Source of the DNA: Opitutales bacterium
GTDB lineage: Bacteria; Verrucomicrobiota; Verrucomicrobiia; Opitutales; Intestinicryptomonadaceae
DNA length: 17,897 bases
Direction of reading: 5' to 3'
NCBI GenBank assembly: GCA_021641325.1
Contig: JAJXPD010000019.1
Coordinates: forward strand, 1-17,897
Shown: piece after piece, positions 1-7,928 of the stretch
How positions within the stretch are numbered: the stretch's first letter is position 1
Layout: each line of letters starts with the position of its first letter
The notes under the pieces: model-generated
The model's input: the letters and a program-made list of their open reading frames with translations, nothing else
Databases searched by the model: none
What the model was told of the DNA's origin: nothing
Program-made: the position numbers and the translations under genes

Positions 1-36
1 AATCTATGTAATAAAAGGCGAACAGATTTTTTTATC

Positions 37-2073
37 ATGCAGGAAAGCAAACAGGAAGTATCGAAACCCAAAACAATCCGCGAAACTTTGCGCGCGGCGA
101 TAGACTGGGTGAAAATCAGACAGGCGGACGACGGCATGTGGTGCGGCCCGCTCGAAACAAACTGCTGCATGGAGGCGCAGTGGATTCTTGCGATGAAATT
201 CATCGACTTCGACGACCACAAAAAGACGAAAGTCCTCCAATACATTCTCGACAGGCAGCGCGAGGACGGCAGCTGGGACGTCTACTACGGCTCGGAGCAG
301 GGCGACATCAACACGACCCTCGAATGCTACTTCGCACTCCGCGTCAGCGGCTTCGATCCCGACGAGCCCGCGCTTGCAAAAGCCCGCAAATGGCTCATCG
401 AAAACAAGTGGACAGAGCGCATCCGCGTGTTTACAAAATATTGGCTTGCGCTGTTCGGCGAATGGCCGTGGGCGCACACGCCCGTGATTCCGCCCGAAAT
501 CGTTTTCCTGCCCAAATGGTGCCCGTTCAATATTTACGACTTCGCTTCGTGGGCGCGCGCCACAATGATGCCAATCACAATTCTCTGCTCGCGTCGCCCG
601 ATTAAAGAGCTGCCCGAAAACCTCCGCCTCGACGAGCTTTTCCCCGAAGGCCGCGACAAGGTTGACTACCGCCTGCAACGCAAGAGCCACAAGGCGATAA
701 GCTGGGACAACCTCTTCATGAAGCTCGACCACGCCCTCCACGCGTACAACCGCTTCCCGATTAAGCCGTTCAGAGAGTCGGCAATCAAGCTCGTGCTCCA
801 ATGGATGCTCGAGCACCAAGACGAGGACGGCGCGTGGGGCGGCATTCAGCCCCCGTGGATTTACGGCATTCTCACGATGTATGTCGAGGGCTTCTCGCTC
901 GACCAAATCAATATGTCGCGGGCAATCGACGCGTTCAACCTGCACTGGCAGGTGCCCCGCGGCGAGGGCATAATGCTGCAAGCTTCCGAAAGCCCCGTTT
1001 GGGACACTTTCCTTACGATGATTTCGCTCATGGATGCTGGCGAAACCCCCGGAACTTCCCCCGAACTCCTCAAAGCTCTCGACTACGTTCTGGCTAAGGA
1101 AAACCGCTACCACGGCGACTGGTCCGTGATGGTGGGCAAGCACGTCGAGCCCGGCGGCTGGGCGTTCGAACGCGCCAACAACTACTACCCCGACATCGAC
1201 GACGCGGCAATCGCAATCTGCGCGCTCAAACGCATTCAAAAACTTCTTCCGCGCGAAAGCACGCGCGCGCGCCGCGTAGACTCGGCAATCCGCAGAACCG
1301 TCAACTGGATTCTTGCAATGCAGAACCCGAACGGCGGCTGGGCGGCTTTCGACCGCGACAACACGCGCGAGCTTGTTACAAAAATTCCCTTCGCCGACTT
1401 CGGCGAAATGCTCGACCCTCCCAGCGCGGACCTCACGGGGCACGTCGTCGAAGCCCTCGCAATGTGCGGGTTCTCGCGCAACCACCCCGCAATCGCCCGC
1501 GCAATAAAATTCATGTACGACGAGCAGGAGGACGACGGCTCGTGGTTCGGACGCTGGGGCGTCAACTACATCTACGGCACTTGCGGAGTTCTGCCCGCGC
1601 TGACGGCTGTCGGCGACACTAAGGAGACGCCGCAAATCCGCCGCGCCCTCGAATGGCTTGCCTCAAAGCAGAACGCCGACGGCGGCTGGGGCGAAAGTAT
1701 AGCCTCGTACATGGAGCCGAAATATTCGGGCACGGGCATTCCCTCGACGGCGTCGCAGACCGCATGGGCGCTCATGGCGATTATGTCGGCGGACGACAAA
1801 AACTACGACGAATGCATCGCCCGCGGCTGCAAATTCCTGTGCGATTCCCAACGCGCCGACGGCACTTGGGACGAACCCTATTACACGGGCACGGGCTTCC
1901 CCGGCTACGGACTCGGCGCAAAGGTGGATTTGCGCAAGGGCGCGCCGCTCCCGCAGGGCAAGGAGCTTGCCCGCGGCTTCATGCTCAACTACAACTGGTA
2001 CAGACACTATTTCCCGATTACCGCGCTCGGACGCGCCGAAAAATATTTGGCATCACGCAAGCAAGGAAAATAG
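37..2073 (+). CDS. shc: Squalene-hopene cyclase
   Basis: Cyclises squalene to hopene/hopanol, the committing step of hopanoid synthesis, as a monotopic enzyme on the cytoplasmic membrane (family knowledge). The 678-aa length is normal to slightly long. Visible are repeated QW motifs (QREDGSW at about 74-80, QNPNGGW at 429-435, QNADGGW at 545-551, QRADGTW at 605-611), the catalytic DxDD motif as D386-I-D-D389 with D388 the expected proton donor, and the conserved GRWGVNYIYG stretch at 505-514. Two oddities: the residue after DxDD is Ala where Thr is usual, and about 23 extra residues (624-647) lie between the GTGFPG motif and the final FMLNY segment. The frame is open to the left edge, but ATG 37 is the only start in view. 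Tandem TAA stops at 9-14 in another frame could end an upstream gene. An AAGG at 15-18 is far from the ATG for a Shine-Dalgarno site. The sugar kinase gene follows immediately. Confidence 0.96.
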   Translation: MQESKQEVSKPKTIRETLRAAIDWVKIRQADDGMWCGPLETNCCMEAQWILAMKFIDFDDHKKTKVLQYILDRQREDGSWDVYYGSEQGDINTTLECYFALRVSGFDPDEPALAKARKWLIENKWTERIRVFTKYWLALFGEWPWAHTPVIPPEIVFLPKWCPFNIYDFASWARATMMPITILCSRRPIKELPENLRLDELFPEGRDKVDYRLQRKSHKAISWDNLFMKLDHALHAYNRFPIKPFRESAIKLVLQWMLEHQDEDGAWGGIQPPWIYGILTMYVEGFSLDQINMSRAIDAFNLHWQVPRGEGIMLQASESPVWDTFLTMISLMDAGETPGTSPELLKALDYVLAKENRYHGDWSVMVGKHVEPGGWAFERANNYYPDIDDAAIAICALKRIQKLLPRESTRARRVDSAIRRTVNWILAMQNPNGGWAAFDRDNTRELVTKIPFADFGEMLDPPSADLTGHVVEALAMCGFSRNHPAIARAIKFMYDEQEDDGSWFGRWGVNYIYGTCGVLPALTAVGDTKETPQIRRALEWLASKQNADGGWGESIASYMEPKYSGTGIPSTASQTAWALMAIMSADDKNYDECIARGCKFLCDSQRADGTWDEPYYTGTGFPGYGLGAKVDLRKGAPLPQGKELARGFMLNYNWYRHYFPITALGRAEKYLASRKQGK

Positions 2074-2922
2074 ATGAAGAAAATAATATCGTTCGGAGAG
2101 ATTTTGTGGGACGTTTTTCCCGACGGAAAAGTCCTCGGCGGCGCGCCGCTCAACTCGGCCTATTATTGTTCGAGCCTCGGCGCGGACGCAAAAATCGTGG
2201 GCGCGGTCGGGCGCGACGCCAACGGAATGGGCGCGCTCGAAACAATGTCGGCGCGGGGGCTTTCTACCGAACTCGTGTCGGCAAACGCGCGTCCCACGGG
2301 AGAGGCAAAGGTTTTGCTCGATTCTTCGGGAAGCGCGACCTACGAATTTTTGAAAGACTGCGCGTGGGACTTCATCGAATACGAACCCCGCGCCGCCGAA
2401 GCCGCGGCGTCCGCCGACGCGTTCTCGTTCGGCACTCTCGCCCAGCGTTCGCAGGTTTCGCGCAACACGCTCGCAAAACTTCTCGACGCGTGTTCCGCCT
2501 CGTGCCTCAAAGTGCTCGACGTCAATCTGCGCCTCGATTTCTACAACCGCGAAATTCTCGACTTTTCGCTGTCCCGCGCGGACGTCGCAAAAATGAACGA
2601 GTACGAGCTTGACGAGATCTGCAAGATTTTCCGCTACGAGGGCGACTCCCTCATGCGGGCAAAATTCGTTTTCGGCGCGTTCAACCTGAAATACCTAATC
2701 CTCACGCGCGGAAGCGAGGGCTACACCGTTTTCGAAAAGGGCGGCATGTTCATGGGCAAGGCAAAGCAGGTGAAAATTGTCGATACCGTCGGCGCGGGCG
2801 ACGCGTTTCTTGCCGGCTTTACGATGTCGCTGCTCGGCGGCGGCGGCGCGGAGGAAGCGGCGGAAAAAGGCTCGCAACTCGCGGCGGAAGTCTGCTCGCA
2901 CAGGGGCGCGTTCTGCCTGTAA
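2074..2922 (+). CDS. PfkB-family carbohydrate kinase, fructokinase-like
   Basis: Predicted cytoplasmic ATP-dependent sugar kinase of the ribokinase/PfkB family, 282 aa, a usual to slightly short length. The N-terminus FGEILWDVFPDGKVLGGAP resembles fructokinase-type members, including the substrate-binding GGAP segment at about residues 22-25. The C-terminal PfkB signature DTVGAGDAF lies at 237-245, with D243 as the expected catalytic base and the GAGD turn forming the anion hole. The ATG follows the cyclase TAG directly, and an AAGGA site at 2063-2067 sits 6 bases upstream, so the start is well supported and the two genes are almost certainly co-transcribed. Fructose is the likeliest substrate by resemblance, but specificity in this family cannot be read reliably from sequence. 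A functional link to hopanoid synthesis is not evident; the pairing may only be an operon convenience. Confidence 0.9.
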   Translation: MKKIISFGEILWDVFPDGKVLGGAPLNSAYYCSSLGADAKIVGAVGRDANGMGALETMSARGLSTELVSANARPTGEAKVLLDSSGSATYEFLKDCAWDFIEYEPRAAEAAASADAFSFGTLAQRSQVSRNTLAKLLDACSASCLKVLDVNLRLDFYNREILDFSLSRADVAKMNEYELDEICKIFRYEGDSLMRAKFVFGAFNLKYLILTRGSEGYTVFEKGGMFMGKAKQVKIVDTVGAGDAFLAGFTMSLLGGGGAEEAAEKGSQLAAEVCSHRGAFCL

Positions 2923-2941
2923 TTTCGGCTTTTTGTAGGGC

Positions 2942-2970
2942 GGCGTCCGTTTTGCGGACGCCTTTTTTTT
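2942..2970 (+). terminator. Intrinsic terminator of the shc-kinase operon
   Basis: A perfect 8-bp GC-rich stem, GGCGTCCG (2942-2949) with CGGACGCC (2955-2962), a five-base loop and eight T residues (2963-2970). It lies 20 bases after the kinase stop. The T tract touches the stop codon of the convergent small gene, so it also marks the boundary between the two transcription directions. Confidence 0.93.
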
Positions 2971-3226
2971 ACAGCCGCACGGAAAACGCGCCGACGCGCG
3001 TTGGGGACTGCTTTCGGACGGATATTTTGAAGCCGCCGCTTTTGCGCTTTGCGCCCGCGCCGCAGTCGCATTCAAGATTCAAATCGGGTTGCTCTTTGAA
3101 TTCCCACTCCAAATAGTCTTCGATGTATTCTTCGAGGGAAAAATCGAGCATGTCGGCAAACATACGCAGCGCGTTCAATGTTTTGTTGTCTATTTCGAAA
3201 ACAATTTTTACCCGATTGACGTTCAT
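2969..3226 (-). CDS. Small protein with possible ribbon-helix-helix fold, unknown function
   Basis: An 85-aa protein that I do not recognise as a named family. The first 43 residues read as a short beta-strand (RVKIVFEID, about 5-13), a helix (about 14-28) and a second, strongly acidic helix (SLEEYIEDYLEWEF, about 30-43). That order and spacing resemble ribbon-helix-helix proteins, but the acidic second helix is unusual for a DNA binder. The remaining tail has a CDC motif and is basic and glycine-rich. The start at ATG 3226 has no clear Shine-Dalgarno site; the 78 bp upstream, between it and gmk, are AT-rich and could hold a promoter. The stop codon abuts the terminator of the convergent operon. 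It is accepted as a gene because its composition looks protein-like and no better frame covers this interval. A transcription regulator or an antitoxin-like protein without a partner are possible readings. Confidence 0.6.
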   Translation of the reverse strand: MNVNRVKIVFEIDNKTLNALRMFADMLDFSLEEYIEDYLEWEFKEQPDLNLECDCGAGAKRKSGGFKISVRKQSPTRVGAFSVRL

Positions 3227-3304
3227 GAATAAATGCTAAAACCCGCAGAAAAAATATACAATATAAATTTTTATCTTTTTTTCTGGGGCGCATTCCCGTA
3301 CGCG

Positions 3305-3892
3305 CTATCGGTTTTTCAGCTCCAAATAGATTTTTTTGAGGGCGGCGTAGTCTTCGTCTTTCGTCTTCGATTCAATGCGCCTGTCGAATTTGTCCGCCTG
3401 CTTGAATTCGTCGACAGCGGTTTTCATGCGGCGGTCGATGTCGGCTTCGGACTCCGTGGCGCGGCCGACGAGCCGCTTGCGAAGCTCTGCGATGGAGTCG
3501 GGCGCGACGAAAACGCTAGTGAGCCTTTCGGCGATTTCGGGGTTTTGCGAGGCGATTTCCCGCCATGTGTCCGCGCCCTGAACGTCGATGATGAGGATAA
3601 GGTCGTTGCCCGCCGCAAGGCTGTCGTGAACCGCCTTTTTCGACGTTCCGTAGTAGCGGTCGTGCACTTTTGCGTATTCGTAGAATTCGCCGTTTGCGAT
3701 TGCCTTTTCGAAGGCTTCGGGCGAAAGAAAGTGGTAGTCTACGCCGTCGATTTCCGCGCCGCGCGGCGGGCGCGAGGTGCTTGTGATTACGCGCTTGACG
3801 TTCCCGAACTCGGAAATCAGCCTTTCGGCGACGGTGTTTTTGCCGCTTCCCGCGGGGCCGCTGATGATTAAAATTATGTTTTTGCCGGACAT
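3305..3892 (-). CDS. gmk: Guanylate kinase
   Basis: Phosphorylates GMP to GDP with ATP in the cytoplasm, an essential step of guanine nucleotide synthesis. The 195-aa protein has the P-loop GPAGSGKNT at 12-20 and, in order, the GMP-binding and lid segments TSRPPRGAEIDGVDYHF, EFYEYAKVHDRYYGTS and IDVQGA, followed by the arginine-rich segment ending RRMKTA. These are diagnostic of guanylate kinase rather than ribose-bisphosphokinase PhnN. Oddities: Asn follows the P-loop lysine where Ser, Gly or Thr is usual, and the C-terminal strand that commonly reads YDYVVVND is replaced by a poorly matching charged segment (about 168-180). In many bacteria gmk sits near rpoZ; here its neighbour is an unrelated membrane protein gene 4 bp upstream, so the two are probably co-transcribed. 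No Shine-Dalgarno site is visible before the ATG. Confidence 0.93.
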   Translation of the reverse strand: MSGKNIILIISGPAGSGKNTVAERLISEFGNVKRVITSTSRPPRGAEIDGVDYHFLSPEAFEKAIANGEFYEYAKVHDRYYGTSKKAVHDSLAAGNDLILIIDVQGADTWREIASQNPEIAERLTSVFVAPDSIAELRKRLVGRATESEADIDRRMKTAVDEFKQADKFDRRIESKTKDEDYAALKKIYLELKNR

Positions 3893-3896
3893 GGAA

Positions 3897-4433
3897 TTAA
3901 TATGTGGTTGACGCTATTACGAGGGCGGCGGCGCAAAAAAGCGATGCCGCGCCAAACGCGCGGGCGCGTTTGGGCTTTTCGTAGAGGAATGTCAGGAAGT
4001 CGCGGAGTCTGTACGGCACCGCGCCGAGGTAGAGGGCGGCGACGACGAGCGCGTATGTTAGGCTTACGAGAACGAGCCTCGACGCCGGCTCCTGCATGAA
4101 CGCGGAGTCGAGAAATTCGCGCGAGAGCAGCAGCGAGAACACGCACAGCCCGCGCACCGAAAGGAAGTCCGAAAGGTAGAAGAACGCGAGGATTCCCGCG
4201 CCGCCGAAGACCGCCATCAGCAGTCCCTTGATGTTGCCGAAGTCGGACTCGCCCAGCTGCGAGAGCGTGTAGAGAAACCAGAGTCCGCTTCCGCCGAATG
4301 TGATTACCGCGGCTTTTGTGCTGCGCAGGAACGCGAACGCGCATTTTTCGAAGCGTTGCGGAAACAGCGCGAACGACAGTCCGAGCGCAGCGAGAATCAG
4401 CGCGAACAGATATGTGGATTGATACAAAGTCAT
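3897..4433 (-). CDS. Multi-pass membrane protein, unknown function
   Basis: A 178-aa, strongly hydrophobic protein with five to six predicted membrane segments (about residues 7-24, 41-57, 69-90, 94-108, 119-140 and 157-176) joined by short loops with few charged residues. It has no cleavable signal peptide and no motif that I recognise. Loop residues such as YLSDFL (about 87-92) and SREFLDS (about 105-111) look like conserved contact points but carry no known catalytic pattern. It ends 4 bp before gmk and starts 31 bp after the thioesterase gene, so all three are probably in one - strand transcription unit. An integral inner-membrane protein is a safe statement; a transporter or an assembly factor would be a guess. 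Confidence 0.75.
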   Translation of the reverse strand: MTLYQSTYLFALILAALGLSFALFPQRFEKCAFAFLRSTKAAVITFGGSGLWFLYTLSQLGESDFGNIKGLLMAVFGGAGILAFFYLSDFLSVRGLCVFSLLLSREFLDSAFMQEPASRLVLVSLTYALVVAALYLGAVPYRLRDFLTFLYEKPKRARAFGAASLFCAAALVIASTTY

Positions 4434-4464
4434 GGCGCAAATGAATCAAAATTGGGCGCGGAAA

Positions 4465-5214
4465 TCAAGCCATTTGCCAGTCAATCCTCACGCGGGCGTG
4501 CTCCCGCCCCGTTTCGGAGCGGATTGACGCGTAGGTTGATTCGCCGCGCACCTCACCGACGACGGACACTGTCGATTTCGGCTGAATCTCCTCCATGAAG
4601 CTTGCGAAAATTTTTGCGGGCTTACGGAGTTCGGCGAAACTGTCGGGCACGGTTTCCGAAGCCCAGACGGCGAACACGGTGTTGTTGACGTGCCCGTTGA
4701 GGTCGATGTTGTCGTTGAGCGTTTCGAATTTGCGGACGCTAAGATTCGGGGCGGACTCGTCGGGCTTGCCGAATTTTTCGTCGAAGGAGACCGCGTTTGC
4801 GTGGGCGGGGTTGCGCGGCCAGTCGGGCAGTCTGTCGAGCTTTGCGATGCGCCTTGCGAGCACGTCGAAGAGCAGCCACTGCGAACGCGCCGTGAAGAGG
4901 GACTTGCCGTCGGCGTCGGTTGCCGCGAACTCGCGGTAGGTCGCGATTCTGTCGCGGTCGGACGCCCACGTTTCGATGCGGACGCGCTCTCCCCAGCGCG
5001 GAGTTCTTTCGATTTCAACGGCGATTTTCGAGAGCGCCCAGCCGAGGTTTTTCGGTTTGAGGTCGTTGTAGGCAACTCCGAGAATTTCGGCGTGCTCGGT
5101 GGCGATTTCCTGCAACATTTGCAGGAGCGCGGGAGCTTTGAGCCGCCCGAATCTGTCGGCGTCGGCAATTCTCACCTTGTAGCTTGTCTTGTGCGAATTT
5201 TCCATTTCCCGCAA
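4465..5214 (-). CDS. Acyl-ACP thioesterase (hotdog fold, FatA/FatB type)
   Basis: Hydrolyses acyl-ACP to free fatty acid and ACP in the cytoplasm (Acyl-ACP thioesterase family, two tandem hotdog domains). The 249-aa length matches bacterial members. Family marks are the N-terminal hotdog segment with LLQMLQEIATEHAEILG (about 30-46), the PRWGERVRIETW strand (72-83), and the second-domain active site DLNGHVNNT at 171-179 with D171, N173 and H175 in catalytic positions, followed by the conserved W184. The frame opens at a TTG (5214) with GGAAG five bases upstream; an ATG three codons later (5205) has GGGAA directly against it, so the start is uncertain by nine bases. It sits just downstream of the bat operon terminator and is separated from that operon. 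Free fatty acid release and control of membrane chain length are likely roles. Confidence 0.9.
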   Translation of the reverse strand: MREMENSHKTSYKVRIADADRFGRLKAPALLQMLQEIATEHAEILGVAYNDLKPKNLGWALSKIAVEIERTPRWGERVRIETWASDRDRIATYREFAATDADGKSLFTARSQWLLFDVLARRIAKLDRLPDWPRNPAHANAVSFDEKFGKPDESAPNLSVRKFETLNDNIDLNGHVNNTVFAVWASETVPDSFAELRKPAKIFASFMEEIQPKSTVSVVGEVRGESTYASIRSETGREHARVRIDWQMA

Positions 5215-5243
5215 TTCAACTTCCGCCGCGCCAGATTTTCAAC

Positions 5244-5268
5244 AAAAAACCCCGAACGGCGTTCGGGG
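5244..5268 (-). terminator. Intrinsic terminator of the bat operon
   Basis: On the - strand an 8-bp perfect stem CCCCGAAC/GTTCGGGG (5250-5257 with 5261-5268) with a 3-base loop is followed by six T residues (5244-5249 read in reverse). It lies about 40 bases after the batE stop and about 30 bases before the thioesterase start, so it separates the bat operon from the thioesterase unit. There is little room for a separate promoter after it, so some read-through may feed the thioesterase. Confidence 0.9.
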
Positions 5269-5307
5269 CGCGGAATATCATGATTTGTCTGAAAATATCA
5301 GGCGGTA

Positions 5308-6054
5308 TTATTCGACGGTCGGCGCAAAGTCGGCCGATGCCGCCCAGCCGCGCTTGCCGTTTTTCGTTTCGAGGTACAGGTAGCCGCCGCGCGATTTCAG
5401 GATTTTCGCGCATTGCCCCGCGTCTACGATGGCGGCGGCGGGCGCGGTTTTCGTCGGAGAGACTGCGAGTTTTGTGTCGGGCTTCAGCGCGACCGCAGTG
5501 TCGGCGAAATTCCGCCAGTCGAGAATCGACGGAATCGCCACTGCGAACGCCGCCGCAAAAACTATCGCGAGAAACAGCGTCGCTGGCGGGCGTTTGCCGT
5601 AAAGCGGCGGAACGAACACAAGCAGCACCGCCGCCCAAAACGACACGAAGCACACCGTCGCCCACTCCGATTCGGAAAGCTCGGCAATCAGCGGCGTTTT
5701 GAAGGCTTCCAGCCCCGATTCGAGCGAGTTGTCCTTTGCGTACATGGCAAGGTTTGCCGTTGCCTCGCGCATGCGCGGGGCGTTGTAGACCGCGCGTTTG
5801 TAGTTCAGGAGCGCGTCGCCCCTGCGGTCGAGCTTGGCAAAGGCGTTCGCCTTGTTGAAGTACAGCTCCGCGGAGTCGAAGCCGTTTTTTTCGGCAAGCG
5901 AGTAGTTTTCGAGAGCGCGGGCGTAGTCGCCTGCCTTGTATGCGTTGTTGCCGAGCGCGAAATATTCCCGCGCGGTCTGCGCCCCCGCCGTCGCCGCCGC
6001 AAACACTGCGGCGGCAATCATGATGATTGTCCGTAAAATTTTCACAGTTTTCAT
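5308..6054 (-). CDS. batE: BatE-like protein: signal peptide, TPR, two membrane segments, SH3-like domain
   Basis: The last gene of the Bat operon, 248 aa. The frame stays open far upstream, but the real start is ATG 6054, which overlaps the batD stop by 4 bp (ATGA) and opens a clear signal peptide (MKTVKILRTIIMIAAAV, probable cleavage after AGA near residue 25). Two TPR-like repeats follow (about 27-105; motifs YFALGNNAYKAGDYARALENY and YFNKANAFAKLDRRGDALLNY). Two membrane segments lie at about 135-155 and 162-180, and the C-terminal 65 residues look like a bacterial SH3 domain (KSRGGYLYLETKNGKRGW). This order matches BatE of Bacteroides-type operons. By topology the TPR part should be periplasmic and the SH3-like part probably also periplasmic after two crossings. 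Family role: partner in an envelope VWA/TPR complex; the ligand is unknown. Confidence 0.88.
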   Translation of the reverse strand: MKTVKILRTIIMIAAAVFAAATAGAQTAREYFALGNNAYKAGDYARALENYSLAEKNGFDSAELYFNKANAFAKLDRRGDALLNYKRAVYNAPRMREATANLAMYAKDNSLESGLEAFKTPLIAELSESEWATVCFVSFWAAVLLVFVPPLYGKRPPATLFLAIVFAAAFAVAIPSILDWRNFADTAVALKPDTKLAVSPTKTAPAAAIVDAGQCAKILKSRGGYLYLETKNGKRGWAASADFAPTVE

Positions 6055-7928
6055 TTGGAGAGTTTTCCGACTAGCGTTCCGAGTTGCGCGTCGAGCTTTT
6101 TGATGTCGAGCTTCGAAGTGTCTGTTCCGCCGAATGCCAGCGCGTCCGCGCCGTCGAAGAACAGCCGCAGTCCGCCGACATCGGCGTCGGGCTTGGTTTC
6201 GGCGAGAATTTCGGCGGCGTCGCGGGCGGTTAGCGATTCCGCCGAGCGTTCGCTGTCGGCCGCCACCGCGAATTGCAGGGCGCGGCGCGCCTCCTCGAAG
6301 AACGCGTTGAAGTCTCCGCGCTTTGCCGCCGCCGCCGCAAGAGAGCGGTGCTTTGCCGCCGATTTTCTGTCGGCGATTTTCTTTGCGTAGCGGACGTCGT
6401 TGATTTTGCGCAGCGACTCCCTCCGCAACATTACGAACGCCGCCACCGCGCAGAGGAACACGATTTGCGCCCCCCAGAAATAGGGCGATTCGAGCAGCCG
6501 CGCGTCGGAGGAGTGCGCGGCGGTTTCGGCTATTTTGTCGAACGCGGGCGCGGGGCTTGACTGCTCCGTTTCCGCGGCGCGTTTCGAGCGTCCCGTAGGC
6601 GCGACGCTTATCGGAAGCGGCGCGGAGTTCAGCTCGACGTACTTTTCGCCCACGGGGTCGAAGTAGTTGAACCTGACCGTCGGGGCGGTCGGAATGTCCG
6701 CCTTTTTGGGAACAGCCGTGTATTCGAAAGTCTTGATTCCGATGTTGGAAAGCCCGTTGCTTTCGTCGGTGAACGACGACTTCGCCTTGTAGGTTTTCCA
6801 GTCCGCGCCCGCGTCGAGCTTCGGCTCTCGGATTCGCGGAAAGTTGCCCACGCCCACGACTTTCGCGGTAATCGTACAGGGTTCGCCGACCGTCAGCGCG
6901 TCCGGCTCTACCGCCGCGTTTTCGAGCGAGAACGTTCCGATTGCGCCTGTGAAGTCGGCGGGCTTGCCGTTTTCGGGCAGTTCGAGCACGTCGATTTTTT
7001 TCGGCGGCATGTCGATTTTGAAGTCTACGGGAGTGCCGCCGCCGAACGACATCATGCGGTCGAAAATCGACATTCCCGCGAAGTCGTCGGCGCGAAACTC
7101 GCGCTGGAACACGCCGCGCGCGGAGATGTCGAGGTCGTAGCTTCCCGCTTTGAGCGGCGTGATTGCCGTGGTGTATTTCACGAGAACGCGGTTGCCGTCG
7201 GAGGAAATTGTGGGTTTTTCGGAGAACGCGGGGCAGTCGAACGCGTCCGCCTTCTGTATTTCGGGCAGGAGTTGCGCTAGCGTGAATCCGCGTTCCGACA
7301 GGCTTTTGTCGAACGAAAACACAAGCTCGCACGGCACGGATTCGCCGACGTAAATCTTTTCGCGCGGAAGTTTTATTTCGAGTTTCGCGTTGTTTTTGAG
7401 GTTCGCCTCGAAGCTTTGAATCTGGCTTCTCGCCTGCTGTCTGCGCTGTATTTGGCGTTGCGCGCTCTGCCGCGAAAAGAACGGGTCGCTTCCGAAAATC
7501 GAGCCGCCGAAGGGGTCGGCAAACGCGTCGTCTCCGCCGCTTTCGGCGGGCGCGGACTTGTCTACCGTGAGCGTCGCCGCCGCGATTTTATATTTCTTTC
7601 CGCCGATTTCCGCCTCCCATTCGGGGATTGTAAGCTCTCCCTCGCGGTCGGCGCGCATTGTGAGCACAACCGACGTCTCGCGCGAGACCGAGCCGTTTAT
7701 AATCGACATGTTCCGCGACGAGCTTTGCCCCACGATTTGCAGGCCGTCGGGCAGCGGAATTTTCGAGATGTCCGCGCTTCCCTTGACGTCTTTGAAACTC
7801 AGCGTGTAGCGGGCGGTGCCGTTCGGTGGAATCGCCTTTGGGGAGAACCCCGACGTTTCAACCGACTGCGCAAACGCCGCCGCGTATGATAGAATGGAAT
7901 ATAAAATGATTGCCGATATTTTTTTCAT
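6051..7928 (-). CDS. batD: BatD, oxygen-tolerance family protein
   Basis: A 625-aa BatD-family envelope protein. ATG 7928 is chosen because it overlaps the preceding stop by one base (TAATG) and has AAGGA six bases upstream; a TTG two codons earlier would add only two residues. A signal peptide ends near AFA at residue 20. The periplasmic part holds several beta-sandwich (BatD/Ig-like) units: about 22-123, 180-275 and 330-445, with the typical segments SFSPKAIPPNGTA-like at the start and KLPREKIYVGESVPCELVF at 186-204. A Gln/Arg-rich linker (about 153-172) separates the first two. One membrane segment (about 484-502) leads to a cytoplasmic helical tail of about 120 residues. Family knowledge links BatD to aerotolerance in Bacteroides and to VWA partners; no catalytic residue is visible, so a scaffolding role is likely. 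Confidence 0.93.
   Translation of the reverse strand: MKKISAIILYSILSYAAAFAQSVETSGFSPKAIPPNGTARYTLSFKDVKGSADISKIPLPDGLQIVGQSSSRNMSIINGSVSRETSVVLTMRADREGELTIPEWEAEIGGKKYKIAAATLTVDKSAPAESGGDDAFADPFGGSIFGSDPFFSRQSAQRQIQRRQQARSQIQSFEANLKNNAKLEIKLPREKIYVGESVPCELVFSFDKSLSERGFTLAQLLPEIQKADAFDCPAFSEKPTISSDGNRVLVKYTTAITPLKAGSYDLDISARGVFQREFRADDFAGMSIFDRMMSFGGGTPVDFKIDMPPKKIDVLELPENGKPADFTGAIGTFSLENAAVEPDALTVGEPCTITAKVVGVGNFPRIREPKLDAGADWKTYKAKSSFTDESNGLSNIGIKTFEYTAVPKKADIPTAPTVRFNYFDPVGEKYVELNSAPLPISVAPTGRSKRAAETEQSSPAPAFDKIAETAAHSSDARLLESPYFWGAQIVFLCAVAAFVMLRRESLRKINDVRYAKKIADRKSAAKHRSLAAAAAKRGDFNAFFEEARRALQFAVAADSERSAESLTARDAAEILAETKPDADVGGLRLFFDGADALAFGGTDTSKLDIKKLDAQLGTLVGKLSK

Noticed and set aside
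4..1635. A 543-aa - strand open frame opposite the cyclase gene
   Set aside because: The + strand product matches squalene-hopene cyclase throughout; the reverse frame is open because of strong GC bias at codon positions and shows no recognisable domain.
6055..7332. A 426-residue N-terminal extension of BatE
   Set aside because: This part overlaps batD and is Arg-rich antisense-like sequence; the ATG at 6054 opens a clear signal peptide and overlaps the batD stop by 4 bp.
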